7,484 nt of DNA, taken from NCBI GenBank assembly GCA_946186175.1, contig CAMHMG010000149.1, forward strand, positions 1 to 7,484, read 5' to 3'. Position numbers and translations under genes: made by a program. Under the pieces are notes generated by a model. The model saw only the letters and a list, made by a program, of their open reading frames with translations. It was not told the DNA's origin and did no database searches. The DNA comes from an uncultured Clostridia bacterium. GTDB taxonomy: Bacteria; Bacillota; Clostridia; Lachnospirales; Lachnospiraceae. This document shows, piece after piece, positions 1 to 6,011 of this stretch (positions are counted from its first letter, which is position 1; every line of letters starts with the position of its first letter).

Positions 1-1684
1 AATGCCACTGTGCAAATGGCATAGCTCCTGAATCGAACCAGCAGTCAATAACTTCAGGGACTCTGTGCATCTCCTTGCCACAGTCAGGACACTTGATCGT
101 TACTGCATCAATGTATGGTCTATGAAGTTCAATATCATCAGGGCAGTTATCGCTCATTTCCTTAAGCTCTGCAATCGAACCGATTGCGTGGCGTTTGCCA
201 CACTCACACTCCCAGATATTAAGCGGTGTACCCCAGTAACGGTTTCTTGAAAGTCCCCAGTCCTGTACATTCTCTAACCAGTCACCGAAACGTCCCTTAC
301 CGATAGACTCAGGGATCCAATTAACTTTATTGTTATTCTTAACAAGGTCATCACGAACTTCTGTCATCTTGATGAACCATGTATCTCTTGCATAGTAGAT
401 AAGCGGAGTATCACATCTCCAGCAGAACGGATAATCATGCTCAAACTTAGGAGCGTCGAAAAGAAGTCCACGACTGTCAAGGTCAACAAGTACCTTAGGA
501 TCTGCATCCTTAACAAAGAGACCTGCAAACGGAGTCTCCTCTGTCATGTTACCCTTACCGTCAACGAACTGTACAAAAGGAAGATCATACTTTCTTCCAA
601 CATTGGCATCATCCTCACCAAATGCAGGAGCAATATGAACGATACCTGTACCGTCTGTCATTGTTACATATGAGTCACATGTAATATAGTGACCCTTCTT
701 ATTCTGCTTGGCAGCACACTCTGCTGTGCATTCAAATAACGGCTCATACTCCTTGTGCTCAAGATCCGTACCAACATATGTCTCTAATATCTCATATGCT
801 TTTCCGTTATCAAATGGCTTGAGTGTATTGTCTTCCTCGCTATCCTTGCCCTTCTTCTTGCCGCCATTATTATCCGCGATCAATTTTCCAAGTACAGTAT
901 CAAGAAGTGCCTCAGCCATATAGTAAGTATAACCGTCAACAGCCTTAACCTTACAGTACTTCTCATCAGGGTTCACACAGAGTGCAACGTTAGATGGAAG
1001 TGTCCATGGTGTGGTTGTCCATGCAAGGAAGTATGCATCCTCACCGATAACCTTGAAACGAACTATTGCAGAACGCTCTTTGACAGCCTTGTATCCCTGT
1101 GCCACCTCGTGAGATGAAAGAGGAGTACCACATCTCGGACAATATGGAACAATCTTAAATCCCTTGTATAAAAGGTCTCTGTCCCAGATTTTCTTAAGTG
1201 CCCACCACTCAGACTCAATAAAGTCATTGTGATAGGTTACATACGGATCATCCATATCAGCCCAAAAACCAACCTTGCCGGAGAACTCCTCCCACATTCC
1301 TTTGTATTTCCATACTGATTCTTTACATTTAGTAATGAACGGATCAAGACCATACTCCTCGATCTGCTCTTTTCCGTCTATTCCAAGTAATTTCTCAACC
1401 TCAAGCTCAACAGGAAGACCGTGTGTGTCCCACCCTGCCTTACGGATTATCTTATGTCCCTTCATTGTCTGATATCTTGGAATCATATCCTTGATAACAC
1501 GTGTAAGCACGTGACCTATATGAGGCTTACCGTTAGCTGTCGGAGGTCCGTCATAGAATGTATAGACAGGTTTGCCTTCCTTCGCTTTGATAGACTCCTC
1601 AAATATCTGATTCTTCTTCCAGAAATCAAGAACCTTTTCTTCTCTCTCAACAAAATTCAAGTTGGTTGATACTTTCTCGTACAT
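1..1684 (-). CDS. ileS: Isoleucyl-tRNA synthetase, type 2 (eukaryote-like), N-terminal 561 codons; 3' part outside window
   Basis: Cytoplasmic class I aminoacyl-tRNA synthetase that charges tRNA-Ile and hydrolyses mischarged Val. The reading frame is open from the ATG at 1684 to the window edge, giving 561 codons; the family is usually about 1,000-1,050 residues, so the KMSKS loop and anticodon-binding domain lie outside. Visible: the Rossmann start with FYDGPPTANG and the HIGH signature (residues 55-58), GWDTHGLPVELEVEK (84-98), the CP1 editing domain with TWTTTPWTLPSN (222-233) and DGTGIVHIAPAFGEDD (344-359), and CWFDSGAMPFAQWH at the cut end. Cysteine pairs (CPRC 182-185, CWRC 421-424, CEC 493-495, CPDC 532-535) could bind metal. 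The ATP-site wording (YDGPPTANG, TRVIKD, RKAGWDTHG) is that of IleRS type 2, a class known for low mupirocin sensitivity; assignment to type 2 is from remembered motifs. The start is supported by AAAGGGAA about 9 nt upstream and by the MYEKVSTNLNF beginning. Confidence 0.97.
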   Translation of the reverse strand, partial: MYEKVSTNLNFVEREEKVLDFWKKNQIFEESIKAKEGKPVYTFYDGPPTANGKPHIGHVLTRVIKDMIPRYQTMKGHKIIRKAGWDTHGLPVELEVEKLLGIDGKEQIEEYGLDPFITKCKESVWKYKGMWEEFSGKVGFWADMDDPYVTYHNDFIESEWWALKKIWDRDLLYKGFKIVPYCPRCGTPLSSHEVAQGYKAVKERSAIVRFKVIGEDAYFLAWTTTPWTLPSNVALCVNPDEKYCKVKAVDGYTYYMAEALLDTVLGKLIADNNGGKKKGKDSEEDNTLKPFDNGKAYEILETYVGTDLEHKEYEPLFECTAECAAKQNKKGHYITCDSYVTMTDGTGIVHIAPAFGEDDANVGRKYDLPFVQFVDGKGNMTEETPFAGLFVKDADPKVLVDLDSRGLLFDAPKFEHDYPFCWRCDTPLIYYARDTWFIKMTEVRDDLVKNNNKVNWIPESIGKGRFGDWLENVQDWGLSRNRYWGTPLNIWECECGKRHAIGSIAELKEMSDNCPDDIELHRPYIDAVTIKCPDCGKEMHRVPEVIDCWFDSGAMPFAQWH

Positions 1685-1816
1685 ATCACAAGTTCCCTTT
1701 CTTATATTATTACATTTTCATAACTACGCTGTTTTTTAGTTGCGATTATCATGTCAACTTTGTTAAATTAGCGGTCTATTATTAAAAGCTCATATATAAA
1801 GGGCACGACCGCACCT
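1685..1816 (-). other. ileS mRNA leader with competing hairpins; no T-box motif
   Basis: This is the stretch between the predicted ileS start site and its ATG. Near the 5' end of the RNA, GCGGTC (read from 1812 down to 1807) can pair with GACCGC (1776-1771), closing a loop of about 30 nt. An overlapping 5-bp hairpin, AAAGG/CCTTT (1814-1818 with 1798-1802), would exclude it. The conserved T-box sequence (AGGGTGGNACCGCG), common in Firmicute synthetase leaders, is not present, and I see no intrinsic terminator. A ribosome site AAAGGGAA lies about 9 nt before the ATG. Whether the hairpins regulate anything is unknown. Confidence 0.4.
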
Positions 1817-1822
1817 TTCCAC

Positions 1823-1851
1823 ATTCTAGCACATATTATAATGAGTGTCAA
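1823..1851 (-). promoter_or_regulatory. Sigma-A-type promoter for ileS
   Basis: Read on the minus strand, TTGACA (1846-1851) is followed by a 17-nt spacer and TAGAAT (1823-1828). This is a consensus -35 and a five-of-six -10 at ideal spacing. Transcription would start near 1816, giving a leader of about 130 nt before the ileS ATG. No other promoter of this quality faces ileS. Confidence 0.8.
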
Positions 1852-1942
1852 AAGGCAGTTGTTAATTCCTCCAGCTCTGATTTCAAAAACAGCTTATTAT
1901 TAGATGCGTTCATACATAGATCACCAAAATGTACTGTTTTAT

Positions 1943-1971
1943 TTGACATATCACCCACAAAACTATATAAT
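1943..1971 (+). promoter_or_regulatory. Consensus sigma-A promoter for the secreted-protein gene
   Basis: TTGACA (1943-1948), a 17-nt spacer and TATAAT (1966-1971) match the vegetative consensus exactly. Predicted start is near 1978, leaving a leader of about 33 nt that includes the AAAGGGGA ribosome site. It points away from the ileS promoter, with about 90 bp between the two -35 boxes, so the genes are divergent and independently promoted. Confidence 0.88.
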
Positions 1972-2010
1972 TCTAACATACAAATATTGTAAATGAAAGG
2001 GGAATATCTT

Positions 2011-2688
2011 ATGAAACAAAACAAATTCATAACAGTACTAACACTGATTCTTACACTTTCGCTATCTGTCTTTGGAAACTTTACTGTAGCAGAGGCAAAG
2101 GCAAAGTCTACTCCTTCCGCCGACGGATATATTCAGCTTTTAGCCTATGACAAAGATGGCTATATCAACTGGTCAAACTCTAAGTACATTTATGTGGGCA
2201 AGAATATGGAAGAATCAGAGACCGTATCTGAGATAGAGGGTATCAGCTATAACAAAGATAACAACACCCTTACCATCAGTGACTACAGCAATCCCAAAAC
2301 CGGCATAACCATAGCTAATATGGGCACCAGCTTCAAAATCGAAGTTGTAGGCTCAAAAAACAGCCTGCAAAACATAACTTCATTTAATAACCTTACAATT
2401 AATGGTTCAGGTAAGCTCACAATAAACAGTAATAAGAAATGCAATAATGGTGGAATACTGGTATCTTCTGATTCATCAGCCGTTAAGATTACTTTTGCCA
2501 AGAGTGTAAAAGTAACATCCTATGGTCAAAAATATGCTGATTCCCTCTGTGTGGTTTCAACAACCAAGAAGCTCAGCAAAGCCATCATTAAAAAAGGCGG
2601 TTCTATGACAAAGTGTGTAGCTGATGGAAAATCAGAAAGTGGCGCAAGGCGCTATATATGTAAGAAATCTAAGTTTGTAAAAAAATAA
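2011..2688 (+). CDS. Small secreted protein of unknown function, probable beta-rich surface or extracellular domain
   Basis: A 225-residue protein I cannot assign to a named family. The start at 2011 is preferred over an in-frame ATG at 1993, because the ribosome site AAAGGGGA (1996-2003) lies between them with 7 nt to the 2011 ATG. Residues 1-29 form a signal peptide: basic MKQNK, then a hydrophobic run ITVLTLILTLSLSVFG, then AEA at 27-29 as likely cleavage site. The mature part has short alternating-hydrophobic strands (ISYNKDNNTLTISDY 79-92, FKIEVVGSKNSL 108-119, LTINGSGKLTIN 128-139), a rhythm typical of beta-solenoid or Ig-like extracellular domains of gut Clostridia. There are four cysteines (144, 180, 202, 217) and a lysine-rich C terminus (CKKSKFVKK). 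No LPXTG, lipobox or second membrane segment is visible, so release or charge-based wall association is more likely than anchoring. It has its own strong promoter and terminator and is therefore monocistronic. Function is not inferable. Confidence 0.85.
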   Translation: MKQNKFITVLTLILTLSLSVFGNFTVAEAKAKSTPSADGYIQLLAYDKDGYINWSNSKYIYVGKNMEESETVSEIEGISYNKDNNTLTISDYSNPKTGITIANMGTSFKIEVVGSKNSLQNITSFNNLTINGSGKLTINSNKKCNNGGILVSSDSSAVKITFAKSVKVTSYGQKYADSLCVVSTTKKLSKAIIKKGGSMTKCVADGKSESGARRYICKKSKFVKK

Positions 2689-2694
2689 TACATA

Positions 2695-2728
2695 TAACGG
2701 GCATGCATATTTCTATGCATGCCCGTTA
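2695..2728. terminator. Perfect hairpin between convergent genes, likely bidirectional terminator
   Basis: A 15-bp perfect inverted repeat (2695-2709 with 2714-2728, core CGGGCATGC) closes a TTTC loop. It begins 6 nt after the secreted-protein stop and ends 4 nt short of the atpC stop codon, so it serves both converging transcripts. Neither side has a U-tract directly on the stem. The minus-strand transcript meets a T7 run about 10 nt beyond it, and the plus side only scattered Ts, so termination could be partial or the hairpin could mainly protect 3' ends. Confidence 0.75.
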
Positions 2729-2732
2729 ATTA

Positions 2733-3128
2733 TTACCCTTTTAAACTGAGACGTACCAACGCACGCTTAAGCGCTAATTCAGCACGGTTCATGTCAATTC
2801 CGGATCCTTCCTCGATTCGTCGTCTTGCGCGAATCTCAGCCTCCTTTGCACGATTAGCATCGATCTCATCCGGCCACTCACAGCTCTCTGCAAGAATGGT
2901 AACTCCATCCTGAAGAACCTGTATGAATCCGGACATCAATGTTGCTTCCTTTACTGTATCTTCTTCATGGATGCGAAGAATACCCGGTGCAACTATCGCT
3001 GTAAGAGGAATGTGCTTTGGATAGACACCCATGTTACCCTCGGTAGTGGTGAATTCCACAAAGGTTACATCACCTTCATAGAATATCCTCTCCGGAGCAA
3101 CAATCTTAAGTTTCATTGTATCTGCCAT
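2733..3128 (-). CDS. atpC: F-type ATP synthase epsilon subunit
   Basis: Central-stalk subunit of F1 that links gamma to the c-ring and, in many bacteria, inhibits ATP hydrolysis through its C-terminal helices. It has 131 residues, normal for the family. The N-terminal beta-sandwich (about 1-84) carries the typical KLKIVAPERIFYEGDV and TTTEGNMGVYPKHIPL segments. The C-terminal helical hairpin (about 88-131) contains IDANRA at 89-94, matching the I(L)DxxRA ATP-binding motif known from Bacillus epsilon; a second IDMNRA occurs at 111-116. The ATG at 3128 has AAGGAG 7 nt upstream. It is the last gene of the atp run, ending at the shared hairpin. Confidence 0.98.
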   Translation of the reverse strand: MADTMKLKIVAPERIFYEGDVTFVEFTTTEGNMGVYPKHIPLTAIVAPGILRIHEEDTVKEATLMSGFIQVLQDGVTILAESCEWPDEIDANRAKEAEIRARRRIEEGSGIDMNRAELALKRALVRLSLKG

Positions 3129-3157
3129 AGAAATTCTCCTTCTCGGTGAATTTTCAA

Positions 3158-3204
3158 GATTGCACGATTACTATATCTTCTTCATACATCTCTGTCGTGC
3201 AATC
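3158..3204 (-). repeat. 10-bp inverted repeat in the atpD-atpC gap
   Basis: GATTGCACGA (3158-3167) and TCGTGCAATC (3195-3204) are perfect complements around a 27-nt loop. It lies between the atpD stop (3230) and the atpC ribosome site (3136-3141). There is no U-run, so it is unlikely to be a terminator within the operon. An mRNA-stability or processing hairpin is possible. Confidence 0.7.
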
Positions 3205-3229
3205 ATTCTATATTCTTACCAAAATTATA

Positions 3230-4621
3230 TTACTTCACCTTAGCTAACACATCGTCAATACTACCGGCGTTGAGGAAGTATCCCTCAGGAATGTCATCAT
3301 GCTTACCTTCGATAATCTCCTTAAATCCTCTGATAGTCTCCGCAATCGGAACATACTTGCCTGATGTACCGGTGAACTGCTCAGCAACGAAGAACGGCTG
3401 AGATAGGAATCTCTGAATCTTTCTTGCACGGGATACAACAAGCTTGTCATCCTCAGAAAGCTCGTCCATACCAAGAATAGCAATGATATCCTGAAGCTCT
3501 TTGTACTTCTGTAAGATCTCCTGTACTCCACGCGCAACCTTATAATGCTCTTCACCAACGACCTTAGGATCAAGGATACGTGATGTTGACTCAAGCGGAT
3601 CAACAGCAGGATAGATACCGAGCTCAACGATCTGTCTTGAAAGAACCGTTGTAGCATCCAGATGAGCAAACGTTGTAGCAGGTGCAGGGTCTGTCAAGTC
3701 ATCCGCAGGTACGTATACGGCCTGAACCGAAGTGATAGAACCATTCTTTGTAGAAGTGATACGCTCCTGCAAAGCACCCATCTCTGTCTGAAGTGTAGGC
3801 TGGTAACCAACGGCTGAAGGCACACGACCAAGCAGCGCTGAAACCTCAGAACCCGCCTGAGTGAAACGGAAAATGTTATCGATGAAGAGCAACACATCCT
3901 TACCACCCTGATCACGGAAGTACTCTGCCATTGTAAGTCCTGTAAGACCAACTCTCATACGGGCTCCGGGCGGTTCGTTCATCTGACCAAACACCATTGT
4001 AGTCTTGTTAATAACGCCTGATTCTGTCATCTCGTTATACAGATCGTTACCCTCTCTGGTACGCTCACCAACGCCGGTAAATACTGAATATCCACCGTGC
4101 TCTGTAGCGATATTACGAATAAGCTCCTGAATAAGTACTGTCTTACCAACTCCGGCACCACCAAAGAGTCCGATCTTACCACCCTTCTGATAAGGGCAAA
4201 GTAAGTCTACGACCTTGATACCTGTCTCCAAAATCTCTGTATCCGTTGCCTGCTCAGAAAATGCAGGAGCTTTTCTGTGAATAGGAAAATGCTCTTTGCA
4301 ATCCGGAGCCGGCTTGTTATCTATCGGCTGACCCAACACATTGAATATACGTCCAAGTGTGTTCTCACCAACAGGTACCGTAATCGGACCACCTGTGGCA
4401 ACAGCCTCCATTCCACGAACCAATCCATCAGTTGGTCCCATGGCAATACATTTAACTGTATCATCACCCAAATGCTGAGAAACCTCAACTGTCAGCTGTC
4501 CGCCATCCTTGGTGTCAATAGTGATAGCATCATTAATCTCAGGAAGATTTCCCTCTTGAAACTTAATGTCTATTACCGCACCAATGATCTGGGTAATTTT
4601 ACCGACATTCTTTTCTGCCAT
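3230..4621 (-). CDS. atpD: F-type ATP synthase beta subunit (catalytic)
   Basis: Catalytic subunit of the F1 hexamer, forming ATP from ADP and phosphate as gamma rotates. It has 463 residues, the usual length. Visible: N-terminal beta-barrel (about 1-80), P-loop GGAGVGKT (154-161), GERTRE (185-190) with the catalytic Glu at 186, Walker B LLFIDN (244-249), ALLGRVPSAVGYQP (262-275), and the DELSEDD segment (386-392), the DELSEED-type lever that contacts gamma. The start is set at 4621. An in-frame ATG at 4642 would place the AAAGGAGA ribosome site (4629-4636) inside the coding region, whereas from 4621 it is ideally spaced and gives the family start MAEKNVGKITQIIG. The gap to atpG upstream is unusually long (399 bp) and holds a structured repeat. 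Confidence 0.99.
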   Translation of the reverse strand: MAEKNVGKITQIIGAVIDIKFQEGNLPEINDAITIDTKDGGQLTVEVSQHLGDDTVKCIAMGPTDGLVRGMEAVATGGPITVPVGENTLGRIFNVLGQPIDNKPAPDCKEHFPIHRKAPAFSEQATDTEILETGIKVVDLLCPYQKGGKIGLFGGAGVGKTVLIQELIRNIATEHGGYSVFTGVGERTREGNDLYNEMTESGVINKTTMVFGQMNEPPGARMRVGLTGLTMAEYFRDQGGKDVLLFIDNIFRFTQAGSEVSALLGRVPSAVGYQPTLQTEMGALQERITSTKNGSITSVQAVYVPADDLTDPAPATTFAHLDATTVLSRQIVELGIYPAVDPLESTSRILDPKVVGEEHYKVARGVQEILQKYKELQDIIAILGMDELSEDDKLVVSRARKIQRFLSQPFFVAEQFTGTSGKYVPIAETIRGFKEIIEGKHDDIPEGYFLNAGSIDDVLAKVK

Positions 4622-4666
4622 ATATCTGTCTCCTTTTATCATTTTTCGAGTTGTTTTTCCGTTTTT

Positions 4667-4694
4667 GCAAATTCTAACCGCAGTTAATATTTGC
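4667..4694 (-). promoter_or_regulatory. Hairpin in the atpD leader
   Basis: GCAAAT (4667-4672) pairs with ATTTGC (4689-4694), and AAC/GTT (4676-4678 with 4683-4685) pairs inside around a 4-nt loop. No U-run follows on the mRNA side. It sits about 30 nt before the atpD ribosome site and could influence translation or stability; function is not shown. Confidence 0.35.
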
Positions 4695-4852
4695 CAACCA
4701 CATCTATATCTAACAACTCTTTTATACCTTTTAAAAGATTAATATTTTGTCTACTATCTCTCTTTTATAAGAGCCTTTTCTTAATTCTGTCTTTTATGAT
4801 ACTTTCTGTTTAAAACCACTCTATCTATCCCAACGCTCAACAGCCGTATGCC

Positions 4853-4981
4853 TGTATACCTCTTTCGTAACTATTCAGTTCCTTCATAGTTACGATTCGC
4901 AAATCCATCAAAATCTTGTTCTCTGAAAAACAGACCGTTTGCAATAGAGCGAAAGCGTGTCTTTCAAAGAACAGGTATACA
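4853..4981. repeat. Structured repeat element, copy 1 (atpG-atpD gap)
   Basis: A 129-bp unit bounded by TGTATACCT (4853-4861) and AGGTATACA (4973-4981). Inside are two hairpins. The first is a perfect 10-bp stem, TCGTAACTAT/ATAGTTACGA (4865-4874 with 4886-4895). The second is a stem TGTTCT-c-TGAAA / TTTCA-a-AGAACA (4917-4928 with 4962-4973) leading by GAC/GTC into the core GACCGTTTGCAA (4933-4944) plus GAGCGAAAGCGTGTC (4947-4961). The core recurs in the atpA-atpG gap in the same orientation. The layout resembles a three-way-junction RNA or a MITE-like palindromic unit. CAGCCGT occurs on both sides (4841-4847, 4993-4999), a possible but weak target duplication. Confidence 0.7.
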
Positions 4982-5020
4982 CACCTAACAGGCAGCCGTC
5001 ATAGAATACATATAACAGAA

Positions 5021-5878
5021 TTACGAAATAGCCTCCGCACCCGCAATGATTTCCGTAAGCTCTTGTGTAATAGAGCCTTGACGGGCACGATTATATTTCA
5101 AGGTAAGATCTGCGATCATCTCATCTGCATTCTTTGTAGCAGAATCCATCGCCTGCATACGTGCACCATTCTCACTGGCTATAGCCTCTATAAATGCACC
5201 GTATATAATATTATTCATATACTTTGGAATGATCATATCAAGCGCTTCCTCTTCCTCAGGCTCATAATTCATAAGAGTCAGACGATCGATTTCTGCATCT
5301 TTCATGACCTCATCCACATCAATCGGCAAGAGCTTAACAAGTCTTGTCTCATGTACCACTGTGTTTTTAAAGTAGGTATATGCGAGATATATCTCTCCGA
5401 TATTGCCCTGCTCATAAGATGATAATACATTCTTACCGATTTGAATTGCATCGGCATATAAAGGCTCATTCATAACATCAGAATAATCCTGAACTATGCT
5501 GAATCCCTTTCTTGCAAGTCCATCAAGACCTTTCTTACCGACTGCATATATATCTGTATTTTCCGGCGTAAATGCAGCCGCAATCTCTTTCACGACATTG
5601 TTGTTATATCCGCCCGCAAGTCCCCTGTTAGAGGTAAGCGCGATAACCGCTTTCCTATCCGAATGACTACTATTCAGATAACGGTGATTTACCGTTCCGG
5701 TTCTTGCTAATATCGAACACATTGTTTCGTATAACATAGTGAAATACGGCTTATTACTCTCTGCCCTGGCTTTGGCTTTCTGAAGCTTTACCGTAGATAC
5801 CAGTTTCATCGCTTTCGTGATCTGTCCGGTACTGGCAACGCTTGCTTTACGCCTCTTAATATCTCTCATCGACGCCAA
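5021..5878 (-). CDS. atpG: F-type ATP synthase gamma subunit (central rotor shaft)
   Basis: Rotor shaft of F1: its long N- and C-terminal helices form a coiled coil inside the alpha/beta hexamer and transmit torque. It has 285 residues, normal for the family. Visible: N-terminal helix MASMRDIKRR with ITKAMKLVS (20-28), a central Rossmann-like part with ALTSNRGLAGGYN, and the conserved C-terminal helix with YNRARQGSITQELTEI ending in GAEAIS. The best start is a TTG at 5878, placed 6 nt from AGGTGA (5885-5890) and giving the common MASM N terminus. An ATG three codons on (5869) is the alternative, with about 15 nt spacing. It is flanked on both sides by abnormally long gaps carrying related repeats. 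Confidence 0.98.
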   Translation of the reverse strand: MASMRDIKRRKASVASTGQITKAMKLVSTVKLQKAKARAESNKPYFTMLYETMCSILARTGTVNHRYLNSSHSDRKAVIALTSNRGLAGGYNNNVVKEIAAAFTPENTDIYAVGKKGLDGLARKGFSIVQDYSDVMNEPLYADAIQIGKNVLSSYEQGNIGEIYLAYTYFKNTVVHETRLVKLLPIDVDEVMKDAEIDRLTLMNYEPEEEEALDMIIPKYMNNIIYGAFIEAIASENGARMQAMDSATKNADEMIADLTLKYNRARQGSITQELTEIIAGAEAIS

Positions 5879-5947
5879 GACATATCACCTCTTTCTTATA
5901 TTTATTCTCTGCAAACGCTATTGACTATTATCTTCTTAAACATACGT

Positions 5948-6010
5948 CTGTGAATACAGTGTTTTTTAATCATTTCAACTTATTGCATTTTAATCCCAAC
6001 CAATTCACAG
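5948..6010. repeat. Small inverted-repeat unit abutting copy 2
   Basis: CTGTGAAT (5948-5955) is complementary to ATTCACAG (6003-6010). The unit starts with CTGTGAATACAGTG, repeated exactly at 6011-6024 where the next unit begins. The junction of the two units creates a perfect 16-bp palindrome (6003-6018). The interior is AT-rich with a T6 run and shows no core like that of the larger elements. It may be an internally deleted copy or a duplicated end. Confidence 0.6.
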
Positions 6011-6011
6011 C

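Larger units (their letters stand above)
4622..5020 (-). other. Unusually long atpG-atpD intergenic region (399 bp), no gene seen
   Basis: I find no convincing coding region on either strand. From the atpG end it holds the inverted-repeat element at 4853-4981, then about 150 nt of purine-rich leader (as RNA). That leader contains a weak 5-bp hairpin (4760-4773) and a stronger one at 4667-4694 (GCAAAT/ATTTGC outer, AAC/GTT inner, CGCA-complement loop) about 30 nt upstream of the atpD ribosome site. No clear minus-strand -35/-10 pair was found, so a separate atpD promoter is not supported. Confidence 0.7.

Noticed and set aside
1757..1764. Second promoter for ileS starting from a TTGACA in the leader (1750s on the minus strand)
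   Set aside because: No acceptable -10 box occurs 16-18 nt downstream.
1685..1816. T-box riboswitch upstream of ileS
   Set aside because: The conserved AGGGTGGNACCGCG sequence and a terminator/antiterminator pair are absent, and the leader is shorter than typical T-boxes.
1848..2030. 60-codon open frame on the minus strand as a functional gene
   Set aside because: It overlaps the start of the secreted-protein gene and its consensus promoter on the other strand, has no well-spaced ribosome site, and its stop lies inside the ileS -35 box. Kept only as a possible remnant in the findings.
4277..4687. 136-codon open frame on the plus strand antisense to atpD
   Set aside because: It is antisense to conserved beta-subunit codons, with unnatural composition.
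4841..5003. CRISPR array
   Set aside because: The repeats are inverted arms and a split core, not regularly spaced direct repeats with unique spacers.
4916..5422. 168-codon open frame on the plus strand overlapping atpG
   Set aside because: It is the antisense shadow of atpG, begins inside the repeat element, is rich in His/Arg/Ile/Cys from reversed codons, and has no ribosome site.
5948..5967. Rho-independent terminator on the plus strand (CTGT/ACAG followed by T6)
   Set aside because: The stem is only 4 bp and no plus-strand gene ends here.
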